The translations under genes were made by a program, and so were the position numbers. Shown here one piece after another: positions 33,845-42,326 of a stretch of DNA of 54,457 bases. The notes under the pieces are model-generated. The model worked only from the letters and a program-made list of their open reading frames with translations, was not told where the DNA came from and ran no database searches. The DNA is from CAZAPG01 sp964486935 (lineage in GTDB: Bacteria; Chloroflexota; Anaerolineae; 4572-78; J111), in NCBI GenBank assembly GCA_964486935.1, contig CAZAPG010000053.1, forward strand, positions 1 to 54,457, written 5' to 3'. Position 1 is the stretch's first letter. Each line of letters starts with the position of its first letter.

Positions 33845-33934
33845 GTGGTCATCTTATATGGAACTGCGGGGCTAATCGCCATGGCTTTGTTGGTTTATCT
33901 GCTCATTATGTTAGTGCAGGGAGAAAAATTCTAA
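33845..33934 (+). CDS. kdpF: KdpF, small subunit of potassium-transporting ATPase
   Basis: 29 residues starting at GTG 33845: a single hydrophobic helix (GLIAMALLVYLLIMLVQ) and the short polar end GEKF, matching the size and pattern of KdpF, which lies against KdpA and stabilises the KdpFABC complex in the membrane. Its stop overlaps the kdpA ATG by one base (TAATG). GGAG lies about 7 nt before the GTG, inside the preceding small gene. Confidence 0.85.
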   Translation: MVILYGTAGLIAMALLVYLLIMLVQGEKF

Positions 33935-35715
33935 TGGGTATCGGATTGGCTCAAATTGGGCTTTATCTGCTGGTTTTACTGATTCTGGTCAAACCGTTGG
34001 GAATGTACATGGCCCGCGTTTACAGCGGCCAGCGCACCCCGTTAGACCGGCTGATCGGGCCGGTTGAACGGCTGATTTACCGGCTGGCGGGGGTCAACCC
34101 GCAAGAGGAAATGGATTGGAAAAGCTACGCCCTGGCCCTGCTGCTCTTCAACGGGCTTGGTTTTCTGGCGCTCTACCTGATGTTGCGTTTGCAATATCTG
34201 CTGCCGCTCAACCCGCAGCATTTTGCCGGCGTCGAGGCGCACACCGCACTGAACATTGCCATCAGCTTTGCCACCAACACTAACTGGCAAAATTACGGCG
34301 GCGAAACTACCCTGGGCTATCTGCCCCAAATGCTGGGGCTGACGGTGCAAAATTTTGTCTCGGCGGCGATGGGTATGGCTGTACTGGCGGCCATGATTCG
34401 CGCCCTGGTTCGCACCCCCCCTTTCATCCCCCCCGCAAGCGGGGGGGAAATTGGGGGGGTCGGCAATTTCTGGGTTGACCTGACCCGCACCACGCTATAC
34501 ATCCTGCTGCCACTGTCATTGGCGCTGGCCCTGATTCTGGTTTCGCAGGGTGTGGTGCAAACCTTCCGCCCCTACCAAAATGTGCCGCTGCTGCAAGCCG
34601 TCACCGACGCCGGCGGCAACCCGGTCGGCGAACAGGTGCTGGCGGTTGGCCCGGCGGCCTCGCAGATTGCTATCAAGCAATTGGGCACCAACGGCGGCGG
34701 TTTCTTTAACGTCAACTCGGCCCACCCTTTCGAGAACCCCACGCCTCTCTCCAACTTCATCGAGATGCTGACCATCCTGCTCATCCCGGCTGCCCTGTGT
34801 TACACCTTTGGCCGGATGGTCGGCGATACCCGCCAGGGTTGGGCGCTGTTTGTCGCCATGAACCTGTTCTTTATTCCCTTGCTGGCTCTTAACGTTAGCG
34901 CAGAGTACAGCGGCAATCCTGTTTTGACCAGCCTGGGCGTTGACCAAACAGCCACCAACCTGCAACCCGGCGGCAATATGGAAGGCAAAGAAGTGCGCTT
35001 TGGCGTGGCCAACTCGGCCTTGTGGGCCACGGCCACCACCGCCGCCTCTAACGGCTCGGTCAACTCCATGCACGATTCCTACATGCCGCTGGGCGGGCTG
35101 GTCGCCCTGTTCTTGATGCAACTGGGCGAGGTAATTTACGGTGGGGTTGGCTCCGGGCTGTACGGACTGCTCATCTTTGCCATTATCGCCGTTTTTATTG
35201 CCGGGTTGATGGTAGGCCGCACCCCGGAATATTTGGGCAAAAAGATTGAGTCCTTTGAAATGAAAATGGCCGCCATCGCCATTCTGGCGCCGCCGGCCGT
35301 GGTGCTGCTGGGCACGGCCGCCGCGCTTATGACCGGCGGTGGCCTGAGCGGCATTCAGGATGGCGGGCCGCACGGCTTTAGCGAAGTGCTGTACGCTTAT
35401 AGCTCGCAGGGCAACAACAACGGCAGCGCCTTTGCCGGTTACGGGGCCAACACCCCGCTGGTCAACACCACCGGCGGGCTGGCCATGCTCTTTGCCCGCT
35501 ACTGGGTCGCCTTACCCGCTCTGGCCATTGCCGGGTCGCTGGTGCGCAAAAAGAAAGTGCCGGCCAGTTCCGGGACGCTGCCCACCCACGGGCCGCTGTT
35601 CATCGGCTGGCTGGCGGCGGTTGTGTTGATTGTCGGCGCGCTCAGTTTTTTGCCGGCGCTGGCTCTTGGCCCCATTGTGGAACAGTTGATACTTCAGCAG
35701 GGGATTACATTTTAG
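33934..35715 (+). CDS. kdpA: KdpA, potassium-binding channel-like subunit
   Basis: 593 residues. KdpA selects and binds K+ at nanomolar affinity. The pore loops include FATNTNWQNYGGETTLGY and LGTNGGGFFNVNSAHPFENP (read with its neighbours). The C-terminal helices end with GPIVEQLILQQ. Residues 161-176 (TPPFIPPASGGEIGGV) are not typical: other KdpA proteins have only about six residues between the ALVR helix and GNFWVDLTR. This stretch is exactly what a 47-bp palindromic repeat (34414-34460) encodes, so a repeat has been captured in frame in a cytoplasmic or extracellular loop. Confidence 0.95.
   Translation: MGIGLAQIGLYLLVLLILVKPLGMYMARVYSGQRTPLDRLIGPVERLIYRLAGVNPQEEMDWKSYALALLLFNGLGFLALYLMLRLQYLLPLNPQHFAGVEAHTALNIAISFATNTNWQNYGGETTLGYLPQMLGLTVQNFVSAAMGMAVLAAMIRALVRTPPFIPPASGGEIGGVGNFWVDLTRTTLYILLPLSLALALILVSQGVVQTFRPYQNVPLLQAVTDAGGNPVGEQVLAVGPAASQIAIKQLGTNGGGFFNVNSAHPFENPTPLSNFIEMLTILLIPAALCYTFGRMVGDTRQGWALFVAMNLFFIPLLALNVSAEYSGNPVLTSLGVDQTATNLQPGGNMEGKEVRFGVANSALWATATTAASNGSVNSMHDSYMPLGGLVALFLMQLGEVIYGGVGSGLYGLLIFAIIAVFIAGLMVGRTPEYLGKKIESFEMKMAAIAILAPPAVVLLGTAAALMTGGGLSGIQDGGPHGFSEVLYAYSSQGNNNGSAFAGYGANTPLVNTTGGLAMLFARYWVALPALAIAGSLVRKKKVPASSGTLPTHGPLFIGWLAAVVLIVGALSFLPALALGPIVEQLILQQGITF
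34414..34460. repeat. Palindromic repeat inserted in frame within kdpA
   Basis: Outer arms ACCCCCCC (34414-34421) and GGGGGGGT (34453-34460); inner stem TCCCCCCCGC-AA-GCGGGGGGGA (34427-34448). It lies wholly inside the kdpA reading frame and contributes about 16 codons without a stop. The base composition (runs of seven C or G) is unlike the rest of the gene. It resembles the C-run/G-run palindromes dispersed in many environmental bacterial genomes. Confidence 0.88.
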
Positions 35716-35732
35716 GACAAGCGGGGTTGATA

Positions 35733-35948
35733 ATGCCAAATCATCCAATCTACCGGACAATTGCCTTGATACTGGTGGGACTGGCCCTGCTTCATCTCAT
35801 CGCTTCGTTGGTGGCAGTGATGTTTTGGCTGCTGACCGGCGATTGGCGAAACCTGGTACCCCAAATAGCCATAATTGCCGTTTCGCTAACCCTGCCCCTT
35901 GGGTATTACATCTGGAAAAAATATTTTGAAAAGAAGTTCTCGCCCTAA
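35733..35948 (+). CDS. Small two-helix membrane protein between kdpA and kdpB
   Basis: 71 residues from ATG 35733 (GGGG upstream; a TTG two codons earlier is less likely). Two hydrophobic segments (TIALILVGLALLHLIASLVAV and the segment around IAIIAVSLTLPLGYYIW, both shortened here) and a basic C-terminus (KKYFEKKFSP). It starts 17 bp after kdpA and ends about 80 bp before kdpB. It is not part of the canonical kdp set, and I do not recognise a family. Its position suggests an accessory subunit, or a gene inserted in the operon. Confidence 0.72.
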   Translation: MPNHPIYRTIALILVGLALLHLIASLVAVMFWLLTGDWRNLVPQIAIIAVSLTLPLGYYIWKKYFEKKFSP

Positions 35949-36026
35949 AATTTACGCAACACGCCCTGACCCATTTAAATCTTGGAATAGCCTAAAAACT
36001 TACGGCACTTTTTGCAGGAGCTTAAC

Positions 36027-38114
36027 ATGTCATCAACCCAAAAACAAGCTAAACTAAAACGCCAACTTTACCAGCGGGCGCTGCTCGACTCATTCACCAA
36101 GCTCGACCCGCGCCGGCAAATCCGCAATCCGGTCATGTTCATCGTCGAGGTGGGCAGCGTTTTGCTAACTGTCCTCTTTGGCTGGACGCTCATCGCCGGC
36201 CCCATCGAGGGCGACTCGGCGGCTTTTATGGGCGCGGTGGCGGCCTGGCTCTGGTTTACGCTGCTCTTTGCCAACTTTGCCGAGGCCCTGGCCGAAGGAC
36301 GAGGCAAAGCCCAGGCCCAGGCCCTCCGCCAGACCCGCCAGGAGACCAAAGCCAAAAAGCTGGCTCAGCCCGACCCGCGCGCGCCGTATCAAATGACCAC
36401 CTCCACCAACTTGCGCCAGGACAACCTGGTGCTGGTAGAAGCCGGCGACATCATCCCCGCCGATGGCGAGGTCATCGCGGGGGTGGCCCTGGTGGATGAA
36501 AGCGCCGTCACCGGCGAAAGCGCGCCCGTCATCCGCGAGTCGGGCGGCGACCGCAGCGCCGTCACCGGCGGCACCCGCGTCACCTCCGACTGGATTATCG
36601 TCAAAATTACCGCCAACCCCGGCGAGGGTTTTCTGGACCGGATGATTAGCCTGGTGGAAGGGGCCAAACGCCAAAAAACGCCCAACGAAATCGCCCTCAA
36701 CATTCTGCTGGCCGGTTTCACCATCATCTTTTTGCTGGTGGTGATGACCCTGCTGCCTTTCTCTATTTTTAGCGTTGAGGCCATGGGCCAGGGCGCGCCC
36801 ATCACCATCACCGTGCTGGTGGCGCTGCTGGTCTGCCTGATTCCAACCACCATCGGCGGGTTGCTCAGCGCCATCGGCATTGCCGGGATGGACCGGCTCA
36901 TCCGGCGCAACATCATCGCCATGTCGGGTCGGGCAGTGGAGGCTGCCGGCGATGTTGACGTGCTACTGCTGGACAAAACCGGCACCATCACCCTGGGCAA
37001 CCGGCAGGCCGTCGAGTTCATCCCGCTCAATGGTGTTAAACCGCAAGAGCTGGCCGAGTTAGCCCAGTTGGCCTCGCTGGCCGATGAAACGCCCGAAGGC
37101 CGCAGCATTGTGGTGCTGGCCAAGCAAAAATACGGCCTGCGCGGGCAAAAGGCCGGCCACGATGAAGCACCCGCCGGGGCGCATTTTGTACCCTTCAGCG
37201 CCCAGAGCCGCATGAGCGGCGTGGATTTGAACGGAACCAGCATCCGCAAAGGGGCCGCCGATGCCATTACCCTCTATGCCAAAGAACATCACCACGCCCC
37301 GCCCCCGGAAATGACGACTGTAGTTGAGCGCATTGCCCGCAACGGCGGCACGCCGCTGGTGGTCGCCCGCAATGGCCAGCCGGTTGGGGTGATTCATTTG
37401 AAGGACGTGCTCAAAGGCGGCATCAAAGAGCGCTTTGGCCATTTGCGAAAAATGGGCATCAAAACGGTGATGATTACCGGCGACAACCCGCTGACCGCTG
37501 CGGCCATCGCTGCCGAGGCCGGCGTGGACGACTTTCTGGCCGAAGCCACCCCCGAGGCCAAACTGAAGCTCATCCGCGAATACCAGGCCGGGGGCCGGCT
37601 GGTCGCCATGACCGGTGATGGCACCAACGACGCGCCCGCCCTGGCCCAGGCCGACGTGGCCGTGGCCATGAACAGCGGCACCCAGCCGGCCCGCGAGGCG
37701 GCCAACATGGTTGACCTGGACAGCAACCCAACCAAGCTCATCGAGATTGTGGAAATTGGCAAGCAGTTGTTGATGACTCGCGGTGCGCTGACCACCTTCA
37801 GCATTGCCAACGATATTGCCAAATATTTTGCCATTATCCCGGCAGCGTTTGTCTCAACCTATCCGGCGCTAAACAGCCTGAACATTATGCGGCTGGCCAC
37901 GCCCCAAAGCGCCATTCTGGCGGCGGTTATCTTTAATGCCCTCATTATCATTGCCCTGGTGCCGCTGGCGCTGCGGGGTGTACCCTACCGGCCCGTAGGC
38001 GCGGCCCAACTGCTGCGCGATAATTTGCTGGTTTACGGCGGCGGCGGGCTGATTGCGCCGTTCATCGGCATCAAACTGATTGATATGATTTTGGTGGGAT
38101 TGGGGCTGGTATAG
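36027..38114 (+). CDS. kdpB: KdpB, P-type ATPase subunit
   Basis: 695 residues, the ATP-hydrolysing subunit of KdpFABC. The actuator TGES motif is at 162-165 (DESAVTGESAPVIR), the phosphorylated Asp is D316 in LLLDKTGTITLG, and MTGDGTNDAPALAQADVAVAM is read as MTGDGTNDAPAL and AQADVAVAM. Nucleotide-domain motifs are conserved. The ATG at 36027 was chosen (AGGAG 7 nt upstream) over a TTG five codons earlier. The Ser of TGES, whose phosphorylation inhibits E. coli KdpB at high K+, is present. Confidence 0.96.
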   Translation: MSSTQKQAKLKRQLYQRALLDSFTKLDPRRQIRNPVMFIVEVGSVLLTVLFGWTLIAGPIEGDSAAFMGAVAAWLWFTLLFANFAEALAEGRGKAQAQALRQTRQETKAKKLAQPDPRAPYQMTTSTNLRQDNLVLVEAGDIIPADGEVIAGVALVDESAVTGESAPVIRESGGDRSAVTGGTRVTSDWIIVKITANPGEGFLDRMISLVEGAKRQKTPNEIALNILLAGFTIIFLLVVMTLLPFSIFSVEAMGQGAPITITVLVALLVCLIPTTIGGLLSAIGIAGMDRLIRRNIIAMSGRAVEAAGDVDVLLLDKTGTITLGNRQAVEFIPLNGVKPQELAELAQLASLADETPEGRSIVVLAKQKYGLRGQKAGHDEAPAGAHFVPFSAQSRMSGVDLNGTSIRKGAADAITLYAKEHHHAPPPEMTTVVERIARNGGTPLVVARNGQPVGVIHLKDVLKGGIKERFGHLRKMGIKTVMITGDNPLTAAAIAAEAGVDDFLAEATPEAKLKLIREYQAGGRLVAMTGDGTNDAPALAQADVAVAMNSGTQPAREAANMVDLDSNPTKLIEIVEIGKQLLMTRGALTTFSIANDIAKYFAIIPAAFVSTYPALNSLNIMRLATPQSAILAAVIFNALIIIALVPLALRGVPYRPVGAAQLLRDNLLVYGGGGLIAPFIGIKLIDMILVGLGLV

Positions 38115-38127
38115 GCCAACCTTTACA

Positions 38128-38174
38128 GGAGTCCAGAGCTTGCTCTGGTATTTCCAAATCCAGCTTTGGACTCC
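38128..38174. repeat. Hairpin repeat in kdpB-kdpC spacer
   Basis: GGAGT followed by the hairpin CCAGAGC-TT-GCTCTGG (38128-38148). Further on, TGGACTCC (38167-38174) pairs with the opening GGAGTCCA, making a 47-bp hairpin. The first 21 bp recur exactly at 38791-38811 in the kdpC-kdpD spacer. Confidence 0.85.
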
Positions 38175-38200
38175 ATCTATTTTATACGAGGAAACAACAC

Positions 38201-38776
38201 ATGCGCACTCAATTAAAACCGGCCATTGTGCTACTAATTTTATTGACCCTCATCACCGGCGTGCTTTACCCGTTGACGGTGACGGCGCTGGCGCAAGTTG
38301 CCTTTCCAGGTCAGGCCAACGGCAGCCTGATTTTGCAGGAGGGGCAGCCGGTTGGCTCAAGCCTCATCGGCCAGCCGTTTGATGACCCGGCCTATTTTTG
38401 GGGGCGACCGTCGGCCACCGGGCCATTTCCGTACAACGCGGCGGCTTCTTCCGGCTCCAATTTGGGGCCAACCAGCGCCGTCCTGATGGAAAATGTGCAG
38501 GCTCGCCTTAACGCGCTGCGCGCCGCCGACCCTGACAATGATGTCGCCCCTATGCCGGTTGATCTGGTCACAGCTTCGGGCAGCGGGCTTGACCCTCATA
38601 TAAGCGTTGCAGCCGCTCGTTACCAGGCGGCGCGGGTGGCGCGGGCCAGAGGGCTTGAATTGGCGGATGTCAACCGCCTGATTGATGAATACACGCAAGG
38701 CCGCACCTTTGGCCTGCTGGGTGAGCCACGGGTGAATGTTCTCCTTTTGAACCTGGCTCTGGATGCGTTAAAATAA
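38201..38776 (+). CDS. kdpC: KdpC, potassium-transporting ATPase subunit
   Basis: 191 residues. One N-terminal membrane helix (PAIVLLILLTLITGVLYPL) and a periplasmic domain with FWGRPSATGPFPYNAAASSGSNLGPTS (read as FWGRPSATG and YNAAASSGSNLGPTS), VDLVTASGSGLDPHIS, QAARVARARGL and GEPRVNVLLLNLALD, all family signatures. KdpC assists K+ binding and complex stability. The ATG is 10 nt after GAGGAAAC. The gene is followed closely by the second copy of the 21-bp hairpin repeat. Confidence 0.96.
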   Translation: MRTQLKPAIVLLILLTLITGVLYPLTVTALAQVAFPGQANGSLILQEGQPVGSSLIGQPFDDPAYFWGRPSATGPFPYNAAASSGSNLGPTSAVLMENVQARLNALRAADPDNDVAPMPVDLVTASGSGLDPHISVAAARYQAARVARARGLELADVNRLIDEYTQGRTFGLLGEPRVNVLLLNLALDALK

Positions 38777-38790
38777 AAGAAAGGTGTAAA

Positions 38791-38811
38791 GGAGTCCAGA
38801 GCTTGCTCTGG
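38791..38811 (+). repeat. 21-bp hairpin repeat at the kdpD translation start
   Basis: Identical in 21 of 21 positions to 38128-38148. Here the leading GGAG is the only Shine-Dalgarno-like sequence, and the hairpin CCAGAGC-TT-GCTCTGG separates it from the kdpD ATG at 38815 (20 nt unfolded, about 4 nt if the hairpin is folded). A TTG inside the hairpin loop (38803) is in frame with kdpD. Confidence 0.85.
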
Positions 38812-38814
38812 CTT

Positions 38815-41481
38815 ATGAACAAAGAACCCTCTCGCCCAAACCCGGACGAACTGCTGGTCCACGTTCAGAAAGAAGAAGAACAGCAGGCTCGCGGCAAGCT
38901 CAAAATATTTTTAGGCTACGTGGCCGGAGTCGGCAAAACCTACGCCATGCTTGAAGCCGCCCACCAACGCCTGGCCGAAGGGCAAGACGTAGTTGTGGCT
39001 TACCTTGAAACGCATGGCCGCCCCGAAACCGAAGCGCTGCTGCAAGGGCTGGAAGTTATCCCGCGCCGGCCGGTCGAATATCGGGGCGTAATCCTGGCCG
39101 AGCCGGATATTGACGCGGCGCTGGCCCGTCGCCCCCAACTGGCGCTGGTGGATGAATTGGCCCATACCAACGCGCCCGGCTCGCGTCACGCCAAACGCTA
39201 CCAGGATGTGCTGGATTTGCTCAATGCCGGGATTGATGTCTACACCACCCTCAATATCCAGCACCTGGACAGCCTTAATGATGTCGTCGCCCAGATTACC
39301 GGCATCACCGTGCGCGAGACGGTGCCGGATAGTTTATTGGATGAAGCCTATGAAATTGAGCTGGTAGATCTGCCGGTTGACGAACTTTTGCAGCGGCTCA
39401 AAGAAGGCAAGGTTTATGTGCCGGATCAGGCCATCCAGGCCATCCACAAATTTTTCCGGCCCGGCAACCTGTCGGCGCTGCGCGAGCTTTCGCTGCGGCG
39501 GGCGGCTGACCGCATTGATGAGCAGATGCGGGCTTATATGCAAACCCATGCCATCACCGGACCCTGGCCCGCCGGCGAGCGGCTGCTGGTATGTGTCAGC
39601 CCCAGCCCATTAAGCGAGCGGTTGGTGCGGGCTGCCCGGCGGCTGGCCGTCAGGCTTAACGCCGAGTGGTTTGCCGTATATGTTGAAACTCCCAATCAGG
39701 CTCGCCTGTCCGCAACAGGTCATAACCGGGTTACGCATAATCTGCACCTGGCCGAGTTGTTGGGGGCCAAAACATTCACCCTTACCGGCAACTCGGTGGT
39801 TGAAGCGATTGTGCAATTTGCCCACAGCCACAATATCACCAAAATTGTGGCCGGCAAACCCCTGCGCCCGCGTTGGGTTGAAGTGCTGCGAGGTTCGGTT
39901 GTGGATCAGATTATCCGCCGCAGCGGCGATCTTGATATTTACGTTATCAGCAGCGCCTCAGAGCAAACGGAGTCTGCCCCCCAAAAAACTACCGCCAAGC
40001 CAGGCCAACCCTGGCAGCGGTATACCTGGAGCGCCGGACTGGTTGTTTTGGTTACGCTGGTGGGTTTTCCTTTGCGCCCGTTTATTAATCCCATTAATCT
40101 GGTTATGCTTTACCTGTTGGCCGTGGTTATTGCGGCTCTTCGGTTGGGCCGGCGTCCGGCGATACTGGCCTCATTTTTAAGCGTGGTGGCGTTTAATTAT
40201 ATTTTTGTGCCGCCCTACTACACTTATGTGGTTTCCGATGCCCAGTTTTTACTCACCTTTGCCGCGCTACTGGTGGTTGGCGTTGTTATTAGCACGCTTA
40301 CCGCCCAGGCCCGGGACCAGACCAGGGCGGCCCAACGCCGCCAGGCGCACACCGCCGCGATGTATGAACTTAGCCGCGACCTGGCGGCGGCTATCGAGCC
40401 AAAACACATTGCTGAAATTGTTGTTTCTCACATTGGCCAAACCCTAGACTGCCCGGCGGCAATGTTACTGCCTCAACCGGAGAAACTTGCGCCGTGTTTT
40501 ACGGCCAGTGGTTTTACTATGGATGACAATGAACAGGCCGTAGTGGCCTGGGTGCTGCAACACAGCCGGCCGGCCGGGCGCGGCACCGACACCCTGGCCG
40601 GCGCTCATAATAGTTATCTGCCGTTAAAGGCTGCGCAAAATGTGGTTGGCGTATTGGGCGTCCATTTGGCCGAAGAAACCGGGTTATTGACTCCGGAGCA
40701 GTGGCGGCTGCTGGAGTCTTTTGCCAACCAGGCCGCCCAGGCCATCCGGCGGGTGCAATTGGCCCAGGAAGCTCGCCAGGCCCAACTGCTACGCGAGACC
40801 GAAAAGTTGCAAACTGCCCTGCTCAACTCTATCTCGCACGACCTGCGTACGCCGCTGGCCTCGATTACCGGCGCGCTCAGCAGCTTGCGAGATGACGCCC
40901 CCTTTCTCAGCGAGGCTGCCCGAAATATTCTGCTCTCTACCGCCTGGGAACAGGCCGACCGGTTGAATAATTTGGTCGGCAATTTATTAGAGATGACCCG
41001 GCTGGAAGCCGGAGCCACCAAAATCAGGCCGGAACCAAGCGACGCGCAGGACTTGATTGGCGTGGCGCTTGAGCAACTGGGCCACCGGTTGGGAGAACGA
41101 GTCATTACTATCAAGGCGCCCGATGATTTGCCGCTGGTGTCGGTGGATTTTGTGTTGATGGTGCAGGTGCTGGTCAATTTGCTGGAAAATGCTGTAAAAT
41201 ATTCCCCCCCCGATACGCCCATTACCATCCGCGCCGCTGCAACCCCTGCTGAATTTACGTTTCAGGTCATCGACCGGGGCATCGGTATTCCAGAGGACGA
41301 GTTGGAACGGATTTTTCAAAAATTCTACCGGCTGCAGAGGGCTAACGGTGTGAGCGGCACGGGCCTGGGGTTATCCATTAGCAAGGGTATTGTGGAAGCG
41401 CACGGCGGGCGCATCTGGGCTACGAATAATCCAGACGGTGGCGCGAAATTTACCGTGGCAATACCGTTGAAGAGTTCATAG
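38815..41481 (+). CDS. kdpD: KdpD, potassium-sensing histidine kinase
   Basis: 888 residues, close to E. coli KdpD (894). The N-terminal KdpD domain has Walker A GYVAGVGKTYAML (34-46) and VDELAHTNAPGSRH. A Usp-like domain spans about 245-380, and a hydrophobic block of four short membrane helices lies near 405-500. A GAF-like region follows, then the dimerisation helix with H675 in SISHDLRTPLASI. The ATPase has LVNLLENAVKYSPP, DRGIGIP and GTGLGLSISKGI. The start at ATG 38815 is supported by alignment of MNKEPSRPNPDELL with the MNNEPLRPDPDRLL start of E. coli KdpD. A hairpin repeat lies between the ribosome binding site and this ATG. Confidence 0.95.
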   Translation: MNKEPSRPNPDELLVHVQKEEEQQARGKLKIFLGYVAGVGKTYAMLEAAHQRLAEGQDVVVAYLETHGRPETEALLQGLEVIPRRPVEYRGVILAEPDIDAALARRPQLALVDELAHTNAPGSRHAKRYQDVLDLLNAGIDVYTTLNIQHLDSLNDVVAQITGITVRETVPDSLLDEAYEIELVDLPVDELLQRLKEGKVYVPDQAIQAIHKFFRPGNLSALRELSLRRAADRIDEQMRAYMQTHAITGPWPAGERLLVCVSPSPLSERLVRAARRLAVRLNAEWFAVYVETPNQARLSATGHNRVTHNLHLAELLGAKTFTLTGNSVVEAIVQFAHSHNITKIVAGKPLRPRWVEVLRGSVVDQIIRRSGDLDIYVISSASEQTESAPQKTTAKPGQPWQRYTWSAGLVVLVTLVGFPLRPFINPINLVMLYLLAVVIAALRLGRRPAILASFLSVVAFNYIFVPPYYTYVVSDAQFLLTFAALLVVGVVISTLTAQARDQTRAAQRRQAHTAAMYELSRDLAAAIEPKHIAEIVVSHIGQTLDCPAAMLLPQPEKLAPCFTASGFTMDDNEQAVVAWVLQHSRPAGRGTDTLAGAHNSYLPLKAAQNVVGVLGVHLAEETGLLTPEQWRLLESFANQAAQAIRRVQLAQEARQAQLLRETEKLQTALLNSISHDLRTPLASITGALSSLRDDAPFLSEAARNILLSTAWEQADRLNNLVGNLLEMTRLEAGATKIRPEPSDAQDLIGVALEQLGHRLGERVITIKAPDDLPLVSVDFVLMVQVLVNLLENAVKYSPPDTPITIRAAATPAEFTFQVIDRGIGIPEDELERIFQKFYRLQRANGVSGTGLGLSISKGIVEAHGGRIWATNNPDGGAKFTVAIPLKSS

Positions 41482-41569
41482 AGTTTATGGGGTCTGTAGA
41501 GTTTGACAACTCACCAACTGATTAAACTCACCCAACGCTATAAACTCTCAATGAAACGGAGGCAATAAC

Positions 41570-42262
41570 ATGAGCGGGAATGAGCCTCGTATTTTGGTTG
41601 TTGACGACGAACAGCCCATCCGTCGATTTTTGCAAACTTCGCTCACGGCCAACAGCTACACCGTATTCGAGGCAACCACCGGCCAGGAGGCGCTGACGGC
41701 TGTGGTCAACCATCGGCCCGATGTCATCATTCTCGATTTGGGCCTGCCCGATATGGACGGGCTGGAAATAACCAAACTTCTGCGCGAGTGGACGCAGATT
41801 CCCATTATCATCCTCTCGGTTCGGGGGCAGGAAATGGATAAAATCGCGGCCCTGGATGCCGGGGCCGATGATTACTTAACCAAACCTTTTGGCGTTGGCG
41901 AATTAATGGCCCGGCTGCGGGTGGTTTTGCGGCGCATGGCCCAACCCGGCGATGAACCGGTCTTTACTACCAACGGTCTCACAATTGATTTGGCCCGGCG
42001 GCTGGTGACTCTGGCCGGCCAGGAAATCCAGTTAACCCCCACCGAGTACGATTTATTGCGGGTGCTGGTAACTCATGCGGGCCGGGTTTTGACTCACCAG
42101 CAACTGCTGCGGCAGGTGTGGGGTATGGGCTATGAAAATGAAGTGCATATGCTGCGGGTCAATATCAGCAACCTGCGCCACAAACTGGAGCGCAACCCCG
42201 CCCGGCCACAATATATTATTACCGAGCCGGGGGTGGGTTATCGAATGCGGGTTGAAGCCTGA
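41570..42262 (+). CDS. kdpE: KdpE, OmpR-family response regulator
   Basis: 230 residues. Receiver with LVVDDEQPIRRFL, phospho-acceptor D56 in IILDLGLPDMDGLE, and Lys in DYLTKPFGVGEL. The C-terminal winged helix has IQLTPTEYDLLRVL, THAGRVLTHQQLLRQVWG, HMLRVNISNLRHKLE and ITEPGVGYRM. Dimers of this class bind direct repeats. It is the only DNA-binding regulator among the potassium genes and so the leading candidate to bind the four-site arrays at 27576 and 33316. CGGAGG precedes the ATG. It ends at an intrinsic terminator. Confidence 0.95.
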   Translation: MSGNEPRILVVDDEQPIRRFLQTSLTANSYTVFEATTGQEALTAVVNHRPDVIILDLGLPDMDGLEITKLLREWTQIPIIILSVRGQEMDKIAALDAGADDYLTKPFGVGELMARLRVVLRRMAQPGDEPVFTTNGLTIDLARRLVTLAGQEIQLTPTEYDLLRVLVTHAGRVLTHQQLLRQVWGMGYENEVHMLRVNISNLRHKLERNPARPQYIITEPGVGYRMRVEA

Positions 42263-42268
42263 TTATCG

Positions 42269-42293
42269 GCCTTATGCAAATAAGGCATTTTTG
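42269..42293 (+). terminator. Intrinsic terminator after kdpE
   Basis: GCCTTAT (42269-42275), loop GCAA, ATAAGGC (42280-42286), followed by ATTTTT. It closes the kdp operon in front of the convergent cinA-like gene. Confidence 0.8.
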
Positions 42294-42326
42294 GCCCATT
42301 CCCACCAATCAATTTACAGATAAACG

